Assembly: GCA_943908475.1 (NCBI GenBank)
Contig: CALTTG010000006.1
Span: 55,246-119,245 of the forward strand
DNA length: 64,000 nucleotides
From: an uncultured Burkholderiales bacterium
GTDB lineage: Bacteria; Pseudomonadota; Gammaproteobacteria; Burkholderiales; Burkholderiaceae_C
Direction: 5' to 3'
Part shown: piece after piece, positions 18,604 through 25,224 of the stretch
Numbering within the stretch: position 1 is the stretch's first letter
Layout: every line of letters begins with the position of its first letter
The notes under the pieces: model-generated
What the model was told of the DNA's origin: nothing
The model's input: only the letters and a program-made list of their open reading frames with translations
Databases searched by the model: none
Made by a program: the position numbers and the translations under genes

Positions 18604-19164
18604 TCACCCCATCACCTCTTCCAGGCACAGTCGCAGTTTTTCCTTGGCCGCCATGATGCGTGTCTTGACCGTGCCGACGGGAATGTCGAGTGCCTGAGCC
18701 ACATCGGCCTGGGGCAGATCGTCGTAATAGACCAGGTGAACGCATTCGCGTTGGGCGGCCGACAAAGTGCGCAAGCACTGCTGGATGCGATCTCGGGATT
18801 GCTCGGACATCAGGGCCATCTCGCCCGTGGGCAAACCACACACCAGGTGCTCCTGGTGATCCTCGATGTCGTCGTGGTCCAGGCGATGCTGACGCTGCAG
18901 CTCCAGCGACTTCAGCCGAGCGATGCCAAACAACCAGGTGGACACCCGAGAGGCCTCACGAAACTTCGACGCACTTTTCCAGACCTCCCAGAAGGTCTCG
19001 TGCACGACCTCTTCCGACCACTGTGCATGGCCCAGCCGCTGAAACGCGAAGGAGTACACCTTGCGCGCGTAGGCGTGGTGCAGCTGGGTGAGCGCCTCTT
19101 CGCTCCCCCGTGCGACCTGTTGAACCAGGTAAAGCGCCAAGTCTTCGGACAGCAGGTCGGCCAT
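18604..19164 (-). CDS. ECF-type sigma-70 family RNA polymerase sigma factor
   Basis: A 186-residue two-domain sigma factor. Region 2 (about residues 20-90) holds LTQLHHAYARKVYSFAFQRLG and EEVVHETFWEVWKSASKF; region 4 (about 125-178) has LRTLSAAQRECVHLVYYDDL and the helix-turn-helix DVAQALDIPVGTVKTRIMAAKEKL. No extra C-terminal domain. The gene is 10 bases after the OmpA gene and four before the anti-sigma gene. It most likely drives the surface-protein locus around it, but I could not verify matching promoter elements. Confidence 0.92.
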   Translation of the reverse strand: MADLLSEDLALYLVQQVARGSEEALTQLHHAYARKVYSFAFQRLGHAQWSEEVVHETFWEVWKSASKFREASRVSTWLFGIARLKSLELQRQHRLDHDDIEDHQEHLVCGLPTGEMALMSEQSRDRIQQCLRTLSAAQRECVHLVYYDDLPQADVAQALDIPVGTVKTRIMAAKEKLRLCLEEVMG

Positions 19165-19174
19165 GTCCCGCCCC

Positions 19175-19852
19175 TCAACCCAAGGTGCGGAACTGTACGC
19201 GGCGGTTCACGCCATCCATCGGGGTCGTGCCCGACATCGGCTCGGTGGAGCCCTTGCCCACCGGCTGCAGACGCGCTGGGTCGATGCCATACCGCTCGAC
19301 CAGCAAGCGGAACACCGAGAATGCGCGATCCCACGACAGCATCATGTTGGACTGGGGGCTGCCCACGCCATCGGTGTGACCTTCAATGACCAGCCGAAGC
19401 GATGGGTCGCTGCTCAGCGCCATGGCAATCGCTTGGATGTAGCCCGCTGAGTTGGCCGACACGCGGGCGCTGCCCGAATCAAAGTTCACCGGCAGGGCAA
19501 TCGCTCCACCTGATCCGCCCGCTCCCGCTGGCGCGCCACCGCCTGCAAAGGCGGCAGCGCCAGAGCCTTGCTGAACCGCCTGCTCGGCCTGTTGTGTCGG
19601 CGAGGCCTGTGCCGCGGGCGCATTGGCATTCCAGTCGATGGCGCGGGTCTTGGCCCCCCCCGACAAGGACCGGGTGCCCGGTGCGGCGCTGGGCGTGGGC
19701 GCGGCGCCTCGCAACGCAGCACGGATCTCGTCGGCCGTGGGGGGGCGATCAAAGTACTTGACCTGGGCCATCAAGGCGCTGCAGGTGGTGGTCAGGGCCA
19801 GTGCGCAAGCGATGCGCGACCAGGCGCTCAGGGAGGTGTGACGTGTGTTCAT
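19175..19852 (-). CDS. OmpA-family peptidoglycan-associated protein
   Basis: A 225-residue exported protein with signal peptide (about 1-29, ending ALMAQ), an Ala/Pro/Gly-rich middle and an OmpA C-terminal domain (about 110-225). The domain begins LPVNFDSGSARVS, and has VIEGHTDGVGS with the peptidoglycan-binding Asp, and the GVNRRVQF end; these residues bind diaminopimelate in OmpA. No lipobox and no beta-barrel, so it is probably a soluble periplasmic anchor. It lies 36 bases after the small gene upstream and 10 before the sigma gene, within the minus arm. Confidence 0.88.
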   Translation of the reverse strand: MNTRHTSLSAWSRIACALALTTTCSALMAQVKYFDRPPTADEIRAALRGAAPTPSAAPGTRSLSGGAKTRAIDWNANAPAAQASPTQQAEQAVQQGSGAAAFAGGGAPAGAGGSGGAIALPVNFDSGSARVSANSAGYIQAIAMALSSDPSLRLVIEGHTDGVGSPQSNMMLSWDRAFSVFRLLVERYGIDPARLQPVGKGSTEPMSGTTPMDGVNRRVQFRTLG

Positions 19853-19888
19853 GAGGACCTCGATGGTTCTGCAATGGGGAAAACAAGG

Positions 19889-20257
19889 TCAGGGTGCGCG
19901 CGTCTCGATGAGGCACAGCCCGCTCTTGAGGTCGATCACCTGCACAGCAGGTTGCCCCGACAGGCTGGAGGACAAGGTCAGTGCCGCCGATTGGCGCTCC
20001 GCGAGATTGACGTCGGTGCTTTCATGGATCAGGCGCCCTTCCTGATAGCACTTCAGGGACACCCGGGGCTTGCGTGCCTTGCGACTGTCCACCGCGGCAC
20101 GGCTGAGCTCGGCAGCACCAATCGACGCCGATGGTGCGGACTCGTCGGCCGCAGCGGGCGTGACATTGACCCCGGCCAGGGCAGGACTCAGGGGAACGAT
20201 CCAGAGCGCCGCGGCCAGCCCGCACAGGGCCAGGGTTCGTTCATTTGCTGTTGACAT
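19889..20257 (-). CDS. Small secreted protein of unknown function
   Basis: A 122-residue protein I do not recognise. A signal peptide (about residues 1-29, ending SPALA) precedes an Ala/Ser-rich linker and a short domain of about 60 residues with two Cys in VSLKCYQEGRLIHE and LKSGLCLIE, probably a disulfide-linked beta sheet. ATG 20257 is preferred, with GGAG seven bases before it; it overlaps the end of the CsgG-like gene by 17 bases, so the two are coupled. Size and location resemble the small accessory factors of curli systems (CsgE, CsgF), but I see no sequence match to them. Confidence 0.7.
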   Translation of the reverse strand: MSTANERTLALCGLAAALWIVPLSPALAGVNVTPAAADESAPSASIGAAELSRAAVDSRKARKPRVSLKCYQEGRLIHESTDVNLAERQSAALTLSSSLSGQPAVQVIDLKSGLCLIETRAP

Positions 20258-21800
20258 CAAGTGCTCCAAGGACAAGGCTGGGACCCGACGCTTGCAACAG
20301 AAGGTTGCGCAGCGTCATCAGATCTCGGGGTGACGTCCCGATGCGAGACAGCGGATCGAACCCCAGGTCGGTGTCAGACATGGCGCACGCCACGGTCTCG
20401 CTCAACCCGGCTTTGCTGGCACTCAAGGTGAAGCCCATGTTGCCGGGGAAGGCGATGGGCACGCCACCGCGCACCAGCGGGTAGCGCTGCCCCGGGTTGG
20501 GGTGGAACAGGTGGAGTCGCTTCTGGTCATCAAACAACCAGCAGTAGAGGTGACCATCCTTCGGAGGCAGCACCTCGATCTCGTAACGCTCGCCTCGCGC
20601 CAGGTTCACACTGCCGGTGCGCTGCGTCTGCCGGTCACGGACGAGCAACACCCCAGGCTGCACGGCAACAGGCGCAGGCGCAGCGGCCCCCGGCGACGGC
20701 GCGGCGGCCACAGGCGTGGGCGCCGGCATGCGGGCCAAGGCCTCACGCGCTGCACCTTCGATCTTGGCGTGCTCGGCTTTGAGGTAGGTCTTGAAGAACA
20801 CCAGGTCCAGTTCTTCATCGGCGGTCAGGCCCATCGCGCCCTTGTAGGCCGCCACGGCCTTGAGCAAGGCGTCGTCGGCCACACCGTTGATTTCACCCGT
20901 GAAGAGCTTGCGAGCGGCCATCTGCGTTTGCAGCCAAGTCACCAGCGTTTGAGGGTCGGCAGCCATGCTCTCCCACCAGTCTTCAATCTCGACCTGCACA
21001 TCTTCCTGGGCATCGGTCTGGCCGATGCAACTCCAGTAGGGAATTTTGAGAAGGCGGCCGTACAACTCGATGGCACCCAGCTCGATCAAGGCACGCAGGG
21101 CTTGACCGTTCCCATCCGAACGGCTGAGCGCGAAGTTGAAGCTCAAACCCAACTTCTTCATGTTGAGCTCGCCATCGGCGCCCACGCCACGCTTGACGAT
21201 GAGCACCGAGTTCTTGGAGCTGACGCCGGGCAACAGCGAAAAATCACTGGTGCGGATGACGTTCATGTCCAGCCCCAGGGCATTGAAAGTGTCGCTCTCA
21301 GCGCCCCCCAAGCAAATGGGGCCCAGGCAGATCGAGCCGTCGCGTTGGCGACGCACCAACGATTCGTCCAACTGCGACACCGAGCCTTGCAACACGAAGC
21401 GAGCGCTGTCGGCAAAGTCCTGCCGGTTCTGAAGCACCACACTGGGTTGGAAGGGAATCAGGCGAATGGCACCGCTGCGCTGGGTCATGCGGGAGGTGGC
21501 CGACATGAACATCTCGCGCGCGCCCACGTTCACCTTCTTGGTTGCATCGGGGATCTCTTCGATCAGGAACGGCACCCCACGGATGCCGTAGCTGACAAAA
21601 AGCCGGTCCATGCACCGCAAGGCAGGTTCAAAACTGGTGATGTTGCGATCAGGCGCATTGGTCGTGCCCTTGCGGGCCTGATCGGCGGACTCTTGCAAGC
21701 TGTTGGCCTGTGCAACCGACAGCAGGCCCGACAGCGCGAGCGCACTGCTGAGGCCCACCCAGCGAAGCAATCGCGGCAATGGAAGGGATGATCGAGGCAT
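20241..21800 (-). CDS. CsgG-like export protein with C-terminal DUF4384 domain
   Basis: A 519-residue exported protein. A signal peptide (about 1-34, ending VAQA) leads into a domain like that of CsgG/curli-assembly and LpoB proteins (about 45-265): Ser/Thr-rich start, an Arg-rich ATSRMTQRSGAIRLI segment, then FVLQGSVSQLDESL and strands with conserved NALGLDMNVI. A linker rich in Ala and Pro follows (about 355-385). The C-terminal 120 residues match DUF4384 (YEIEVLPPKDGHLYCWLFDD, FHPNPGQRYPLVRGG). It is placed directly after the largest repeat-protein gene, as csgG accompanies curlin genes. It lacks an evident lipobox, so whether it forms a CsgG-type pore is open. Confidence 0.72.
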   Translation of the reverse strand: MPRSSLPLPRLLRWVGLSSALALSGLLSVAQANSLQESADQARKGTTNAPDRNITSFEPALRCMDRLFVSYGIRGVPFLIEEIPDATKKVNVGAREMFMSATSRMTQRSGAIRLIPFQPSVVLQNRQDFADSARFVLQGSVSQLDESLVRRQRDGSICLGPICLGGAESDTFNALGLDMNVIRTSDFSLLPGVSSKNSVLIVKRGVGADGELNMKKLGLSFNFALSRSDGNGQALRALIELGAIELYGRLLKIPYWSCIGQTDAQEDVQVEIEDWWESMAADPQTLVTWLQTQMAARKLFTGEINGVADDALLKAVAAYKGAMGLTADEELDLVFFKTYLKAEHAKIEGAAREALARMPAPTPVAAAPSPGAAAPAPVAVQPGVLLVRDRQTQRTGSVNLARGERYEIEVLPPKDGHLYCWLFDDQKRLHLFHPNPGQRYPLVRGGVPIAFPGNMGFTLSASKAGLSETVACAMSDTDLGFDPLSRIGTSPRDLMTLRNLLLQASGPSLVLGALDVNSK

Positions 21801-21860
21801 GGTGGCTTTGGGGAGAGGAAGCAATTGAAGGTGAGTGAGGCGAGGGGTCGAAAAGGTTCA

Positions 21861-22679
21861 TCAGCGGTTGCCGATGCGCACCGAATCTTTCTGGAGCAAG
21901 CCACCTTGCACCTGAATCACCCCGCCCACGGAGACGTTGGTGGTGCCGCCGGACGAGTTGTTGCCAATGGCCACCGATTGAGAGTTGGCCAGGCCACCCT
22001 GCACCTGCACCACCCGGCCCACATTCACGTTGGTGCGGCCGCCGCCCGAGGCGTTGCCAATCGAGGCGCTCTGACGGTTGAGGGCACCGGCTTGCACCTG
22101 TGTCACCCCGCCCACATTGACCTTGGCACGCCCCTGACCGGACGCGTTGCCCACATCCATGGTCTGCTTGTTGAGGGCGCCCGCCTGAATCTGCACGGCA
22201 TCGCCCACCCGGGTCTGCGTCTGTGCATTCCCGCTGGCATTGCCAATGTTCATTTGCTGCTTGTTGAGCGCACCCGCCTGGATCTGAATGGCCGTGCCCA
22301 CCGCCGTGTCGGTGCGACCTTGCTGAGACGCATTGCCAATGGCTGCACCTTGCTGGTTCAACGCACCCGCCTGCACTTGGACTGCGGTGCCCACTCGGGC
22401 GTTGGTCGAGGCACGGTCAGAGGCATTGCCGATCTCCAGCGATTGCTTGTTCAAGGCGCCAGCCTGAACCTGCACCACCGTGCCCGTTTGGGCTTTGGAC
22501 TTGGCATCTCGAACCACGTTGCCCAAGTTGACCTTCTGGCCCTGGAGGGCACCGGCCTGCACCTGCACGGTGGTCCCCGACTGAACATCGGCGGTGCCCT
22601 GTGCCTGCACCGAGGGCGCGATGGCCATCCAGGCGCCCGCCAGGACGGACACCCGAGAGAAAGTTTGCTTCATGTTCAT
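21861..22679 (-). CDS. Secreted protein of eight 31-residue curlin-like repeats
   Basis: A 272-residue protein: signal peptide (about 1-27, ending SVQAQ) followed by repeats at 35-65, 66-96, 97-127, 128-158, 159-189, 190-220, 221-251 and a 21-residue last copy. Repeat consensus: G-x-[AV]-V-Q-[VI]-Q-A-G-A-L-N-K-Q-x3-[IV]-G-N-A-S followed by a Gly/Gln/Arg/Thr-rich turn. The Q-x-G-x-x-N-x-Q core is close to the curlin Q-x-G-x-x-N-x-A pattern, so stacked strand-loop-strand units forming a beta solenoid or amyloid are likely. No Cys and almost no aromatic residues. The start is ATG 22679 or 22673, both before the signal peptide. A terminator just upstream suggests its own promoter or processing. 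Confidence 0.8.
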   Translation of the reverse strand: MNMKQTFSRVSVLAGAWMAIAPSVQAQGTADVQSGTTVQVQAGALQGQKVNLGNVVRDAKSKAQTGTVVQVQAGALNKQSLEIGNASDRASTNARVGTAVQVQAGALNQQGAAIGNASQQGRTDTAVGTAIQIQAGALNKQQMNIGNASGNAQTQTRVGDAVQIQAGALNKQTMDVGNASGQGRAKVNVGGVTQVQAGALNRQSASIGNASGGGRTNVNVGRVVQVQGGLANSQSVAIGNNSSGGTTNVSVGGVIQVQGGLLQKDSVRIGNR

Positions 22680-22722
22680 GGGACCCCCACAAGAACTCAG
22701 CAGCCCGGAGGCTGCCACAGGA

Positions 22723-22749
22723 GAAAAAGCCCGACCCCACCGGATCGGG
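22723..22749 (-). terminator. Terminator after repeat-protein copy B
   Basis: Minus strand: eight-base stem CCCGATCC/GGGTCGGG (one G-T pair), GGTG loop, then CTTTTT. It starts 21 bases after the stop of the 151-residue repeat gene. Confidence 0.75.
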
Positions 22750-22768
22750 ACATGGCGCTCAAAGGCCG

Positions 22769-23237
22769 ATCACTTCTCGATGTTGCCGGCGCCGAGCGAT
22801 TGCTGGTTGGCCATGCCACCGGCTTGCAGCTGCACCGTGTTCTCGGCCTTGACCTTCGACGAGCCACCACCGTTGACGTTGCCCAGGTTGATGGCCTGCT
22901 TGTTGGCCATGCCACCGGCTTGCAGTTGCACCGTGTTCTTGGCCGTCACGTCCGACTTGCCGCCGTTGGTCACGTTGCCTGCGTTGATCGATTGCTTGTT
23001 GGCCATGCCGCCAGCTTGCAGCTGAACGGTGTTTTCCATGTTCACCTTCGAGTCGCCCTTGCCCTTGACGTTGCCCACGTTCATGCTTTGCTGGTTGGCC
23101 ATGCCACCGGCTTGCAGTTGAACGGTGTTCTTCAGGTCAACCTTCGACGACGCCGCCTGTGCGAACACAGAGGCAGAGCCCAGAGCGATGACAGCGGCAA
23201 TCAGGGTCTTGGTGGTGTGGTTCATGATGTTTCCTTG
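22769..23237 (-). repeat. Long direct repeat, copy B (469 bp)
   Basis: Same orientation as 24350-24818 and identical but for two synonymous changes in the signal-peptide region. It spans the whole 4-repeat gene plus its ribosome-binding site and stops abruptly at both sides. Confidence 0.93.
22770..23225 (-). CDS. Secreted 4-repeat curlin-like protein, copy B
   Basis: A 151-residue protein with a signal peptide (about 1-24, ending VFAQA) and four 32-residue repeats (28-59, 60-91, 92-123, 124-151). Consensus: N-T-V-Q-L-Q-A-G-G-M-A-N-[KQ]-Q-S-x3-G-N-V then a Gly/Lys/Asn-rich turn and S-K-V. Protein sequence is identical to the copy at 24351-24806. Q and N occur at fixed steps, which suits a Gln/Asn ladder in stacked beta strands; no Cys, no aromatics apart from the signal peptide. 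AAGGAA precedes the ATG by six bases. Between the GIN-domain gene and a terminator. Confidence 0.82.
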   Translation of the reverse strand: MNHTTKTLIAAVIALGSASVFAQAASSKVDLKNTVQLQAGGMANQQSMNVGNVKGKGDSKVNMENTVQLQAGGMANKQSINAGNVTNGGKSDVTAKNTVQLQAGGMANKQAINLGNVNGGGSSKVKAENTVQLQAGGMANQQSLGAGNIEK

Positions 23238-23278
23238 CATGTGAATGATTGAAATGAGCGGATTCAAGGCTCCGCGGT

Positions 23279-23959
23279 TTAGGCCTCGATGGAGGCTGCG
23301 CCCATCAGTCGCTGGCGCAGCTTGGGTTGCCCACGCACCCACAAGGTGGTGGCGCCGCCCAGATCGGCCATCAACTCCCTCTGGGCCCAGACTTTCAAAT
23401 CGCCCGAGCCCTCGGCTCGGAGTGTCACGCTCTGGCACTGCAGATCGTGGGCCAACAGCTCGGACGAGCCGTCGACCTCAGCCATCAACTTCGTGCATCG
23501 ACCGCGCAACTGAACGGTCGTTGAACCCGATAAATTCAACTGCAGTGACTGAAGTTGCAACCCGGCTTGTCGGTAATCGCAAGCGCCAGAGACCACCAAC
23601 GTCGCGTGATCGGCCAAGCAGCCGTCGGCCATGACATCCAAGGCGCCCATCAGCGACAAGGCGTGCAACCGAGGCACTTCAACCTCCACCTTCACGGGTG
23701 AGCGATCGCTGGCTTGCTGGATCCCAGAGAGCGTCCAGACGCCATCCAACTGGCCCCACTTCAGTCCTTTGAGCACCTCAGGTGCCGCCCTGACGGTGAT
23801 CCGTCCAGGCCCTGGACGGATCGTCACGTCAGCCGCCAAGTTCAGCGTCAAGCGTTCGACCTTGGGGCAGTCCAACACCCGCGCCCCTGAGCTCGCTGCG
23901 GATGAATCGACCGCCAGTGGCAGCGCCACCATCCAGGTCAAACACTGTCGACGCTGCAT
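23279..23959 (-). CDS. DUF2807 (GIN-domain) secreted protein
   Basis: A 226-residue protein with a short signal peptide and a right-handed beta-helix-like DUF2807 domain: LTLNLAADVTIRPGPGRITVRA at the start, then a run of short strands LSLMGALDVMADG, LNLSGSTTVQLRG, AEVDGSSELLAHD, LRAEGSGDLKVWA, ADLGGATTLWVRG with the Gly-Ser/Ala turns of the family. DUF2807 proteins are common on bacterial surfaces; a precise role is not known. It lies four bases after the 107-residue gene and 53 before repeat copy B, in the minus arm. Confidence 0.82.
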   Translation of the reverse strand: MQRRQCLTWMVALPLAVDSSAASSGARVLDCPKVERLTLNLAADVTIRPGPGRITVRAAPEVLKGLKWGQLDGVWTLSGIQQASDRSPVKVEVEVPRLHALSLMGALDVMADGCLADHATLVVSGACDYRQAGLQLQSLQLNLSGSTTVQLRGRCTKLMAEVDGSSELLAHDLQCQSVTLRAEGSGDLKVWAQRELMADLGGATTLWVRGQPKLRQRLMGAASIEA

Positions 23960-23963
23960 GGCC

Positions 23964-24287
23964 TCAACGGCACTTGGTCGCGTTGATGACCGGTCCCGTG
24001 ACGATCACGGTTTTCTCACGCGAGGCCACCTGGCGAGAGCCCTTTTTTTCTTCTTCGTTGCCAATGTCGATCTGACCGCATCCCCCCGAGCCACCCTGCC
24101 CGCCCCCGGCGGTGTGCTCGGCGCGGCGCTGCTTGGTTTTTTCTTTTTGAATGGTCGCGCGCAATTCGTCGTCGATGTCCACCACGCCCGCGCTGGCGGC
24201 ACGAACGTGTTGGACCATCGAGGCACTCAGGCCCACGACCGCGGCGCAGCCGATGGCCAGGGAAAACAATGTGGATGGGGCTCGCAT
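23964..24287 (-). CDS. Small secreted Gly/Lys-rich protein, unknown
   Basis: A 107-residue protein I do not recognise. A signal peptide (about 1-30, ending HVRA) precedes an acidic/basic helix (DELRATIQKEKTKQRRAEH), a Gly-rich patch (GGGQGGSGGCG), and a C-terminal stretch QIDIGNEEEKKG and EKTVIVTGPVINATKC. It has two Cys (about residues 70 and 106) that could bond. IGN echoes the repeat proteins but there is no repeat. It sits between repeat copy A and the GIN-domain gene, so it probably belongs to the same surface structure. Confidence 0.65.
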   Translation of the reverse strand: MRAPSTLFSLAIGCAAVVGLSASMVQHVRAASAGVVDIDDELRATIQKEKTKQRRAEHTAGGGQGGSGGCGQIDIGNEEEKKGSRQVASREKTVIVTGPVINATKCR

Positions 24288-24315
24288 GGGGTCACCTGTC
24301 GGTCAATGACTGAAG

Positions 24316-24342
24316 CGGGCCCTGGCGTTCGCCCAGGGCCCG
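24316..24342 (-). other. Strong hairpin after repeat-protein copy A
   Basis: Ten-base perfect stem CGGGCCCTGG/CCAGGGCCCG, seven-base loop, 8 bases after the stop codon. No T-run, so probably an mRNA-stabilising or attenuating element that raises the level of the upstream repeat-protein message relative to the distal genes. Confidence 0.6.
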
Positions 24343-24349
24343 GAGGAAC

Positions 24350-24818
24350 ATCACTTCTCGATGTTGCCGGCGCCGAGCGATTGCTGGTTGGCCATGCCAC
24401 CGGCTTGCAGCTGCACCGTGTTCTCGGCCTTGACCTTCGACGAGCCACCACCGTTGACGTTGCCCAGGTTGATGGCCTGCTTGTTGGCCATGCCACCGGC
24501 TTGCAGTTGCACCGTGTTCTTGGCCGTCACGTCCGACTTGCCGCCGTTGGTCACGTTGCCTGCGTTGATCGATTGCTTGTTGGCCATGCCGCCAGCTTGC
24601 AGCTGAACGGTGTTTTCCATGTTCACCTTCGAGTCGCCCTTGCCCTTGACGTTGCCCACGTTCATGCTTTGCTGGTTGGCCATGCCACCGGCTTGCAGTT
24701 GAACGGTGTTCTTCAGGTCAACCTTCGACGACGCGGCCTGTGCGAACACAGAGGCAGAGCCCAAAGCGATGACAGCGGCAATCAGGGTCTTGGTGGTGTG
24801 GTTCATGATGTTTCCTTG
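24350..24818 (-). repeat. Long direct repeat, copy A (469 bp)
   Basis: Partner of 22769-23237, 1,581 bases apart. The two differences are GCC/GCG-type and CAG/CAA-type third-position changes. Confidence 0.93.
24351..24806 (-). CDS. Secreted 4-repeat curlin-like protein, copy A
   Basis: Same 151-residue protein as copy B, first gene of the minus arm. A signal peptide is followed by four 32-residue repeats with core V-Q-L-Q-A-G-G-M-A-N-[KQ]-Q-S. The Shine-Dalgarno AAGGAA is part of the duplicated block; the sequence before it (24819 onward) is unique, so promoter control may differ between copies. First-gene position, followed by a strong hairpin, is what one expects for an abundant structural subunit. 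Alternative reading: a periplasmic repeat protein without fibre formation. Confidence 0.82.
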   Translation of the reverse strand: MNHTTKTLIAAVIALGSASVFAQAASSKVDLKNTVQLQAGGMANQQSMNVGNVKGKGDSKVNMENTVQLQAGGMANKQSINAGNVTNGGKSDVTAKNTVQLQAGGMANKQAINLGNVNGGGSSKVKAENTVQLQAGGMANQQSLGAGNIEK

Positions 24819-24978
24819 TGGGTTGTGTCCGACGCCTGCGGCGACGGTGGGTGGGATTGAACAATGAGACAGCCTGCAGACTTCGCGAGAGCCGGGGCTG
24901 GGTGACCGGCTGTGCCTCGCTGCTGCCCGTGAGTGCAACGACATGGGCGCTGGGTTCATGTTGCACCCATTAACCTAC

Positions 24979-24996
24979 TGAATCAGTCAGGATTCA
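24979..24996. promoter_or_regulatory. Inverted repeat TGAATC-N6-GATTCA, probable operator
   Basis: Perfect six-base half sites around six bases, about 175 bases upstream of the repeat-protein ATG and 230 upstream of the caspase-FGE ATG. Candidate binding site for a dimeric regulator. Confidence 0.5.
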
Positions 24997-25032
24997 ACTC
25001 GCGCACATGCCGCTCAAACCGAGCTTGGATTC

Positions 25033-25104
25033 TGTCGCTTCATGGACACCTTGCCCATGGCCGCGCCCCCCAAGGGATAGGGATTGCTTGTCGCTTCATT
25101 GACA
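25033..25104. promoter_or_regulatory. Paired 16-bp sites TGTCGCTTCATNGACA
   Basis: Copies at 25033-25048 and 25089-25104 differ by one base and have centres 56 bases apart. Candidate operators or sigma-factor recognition elements upstream of the plus arm. Confidence 0.5.
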
Positions 25105-25224
25105 TCAACCTAGGGTTCACCACCCTCGCCATGGCCGTCATCACGGGCTTTCCCCTTGAATGGACTGAACCAGAGCGACTCCTACAATCACTCACCAAGT
25201 GACCTCCTCCCCTTGATTGCTCAC

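Larger units (their letters stand above)
24819..25224. promoter_or_regulatory. Divergent control region of the two arms
   Basis: No gene is seen. It holds an inverted repeat TGAATC-N6-GATTCA (24979-24996) and two direct copies of TGTCGCTTCATNGACA (25033-25048 and 25089-25104), each itself a TGTC-N8-GACA dyad and preceded by GGATT. These must include the promoters of repeat copy A (leftward) and of the caspase-FGE gene (rightward); exact promoters were not identified. Confidence 0.6.

Noticed and set aside
21861..24806. Possible CRISPR array or minisatellite
   Set aside because: The period is 93 or 96 bases, frame-kept and with synonymous variation; it is protein repeat coding sequence, without spacers.
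21825..24860. Plus-strand frames with repeats such as VGHATGLQLHRVLG
   Set aside because: They are the antisense reading of the repeat-protein genes, so the periodicity comes from the real genes. The minus-strand frames have signal peptides and ribosome sites.
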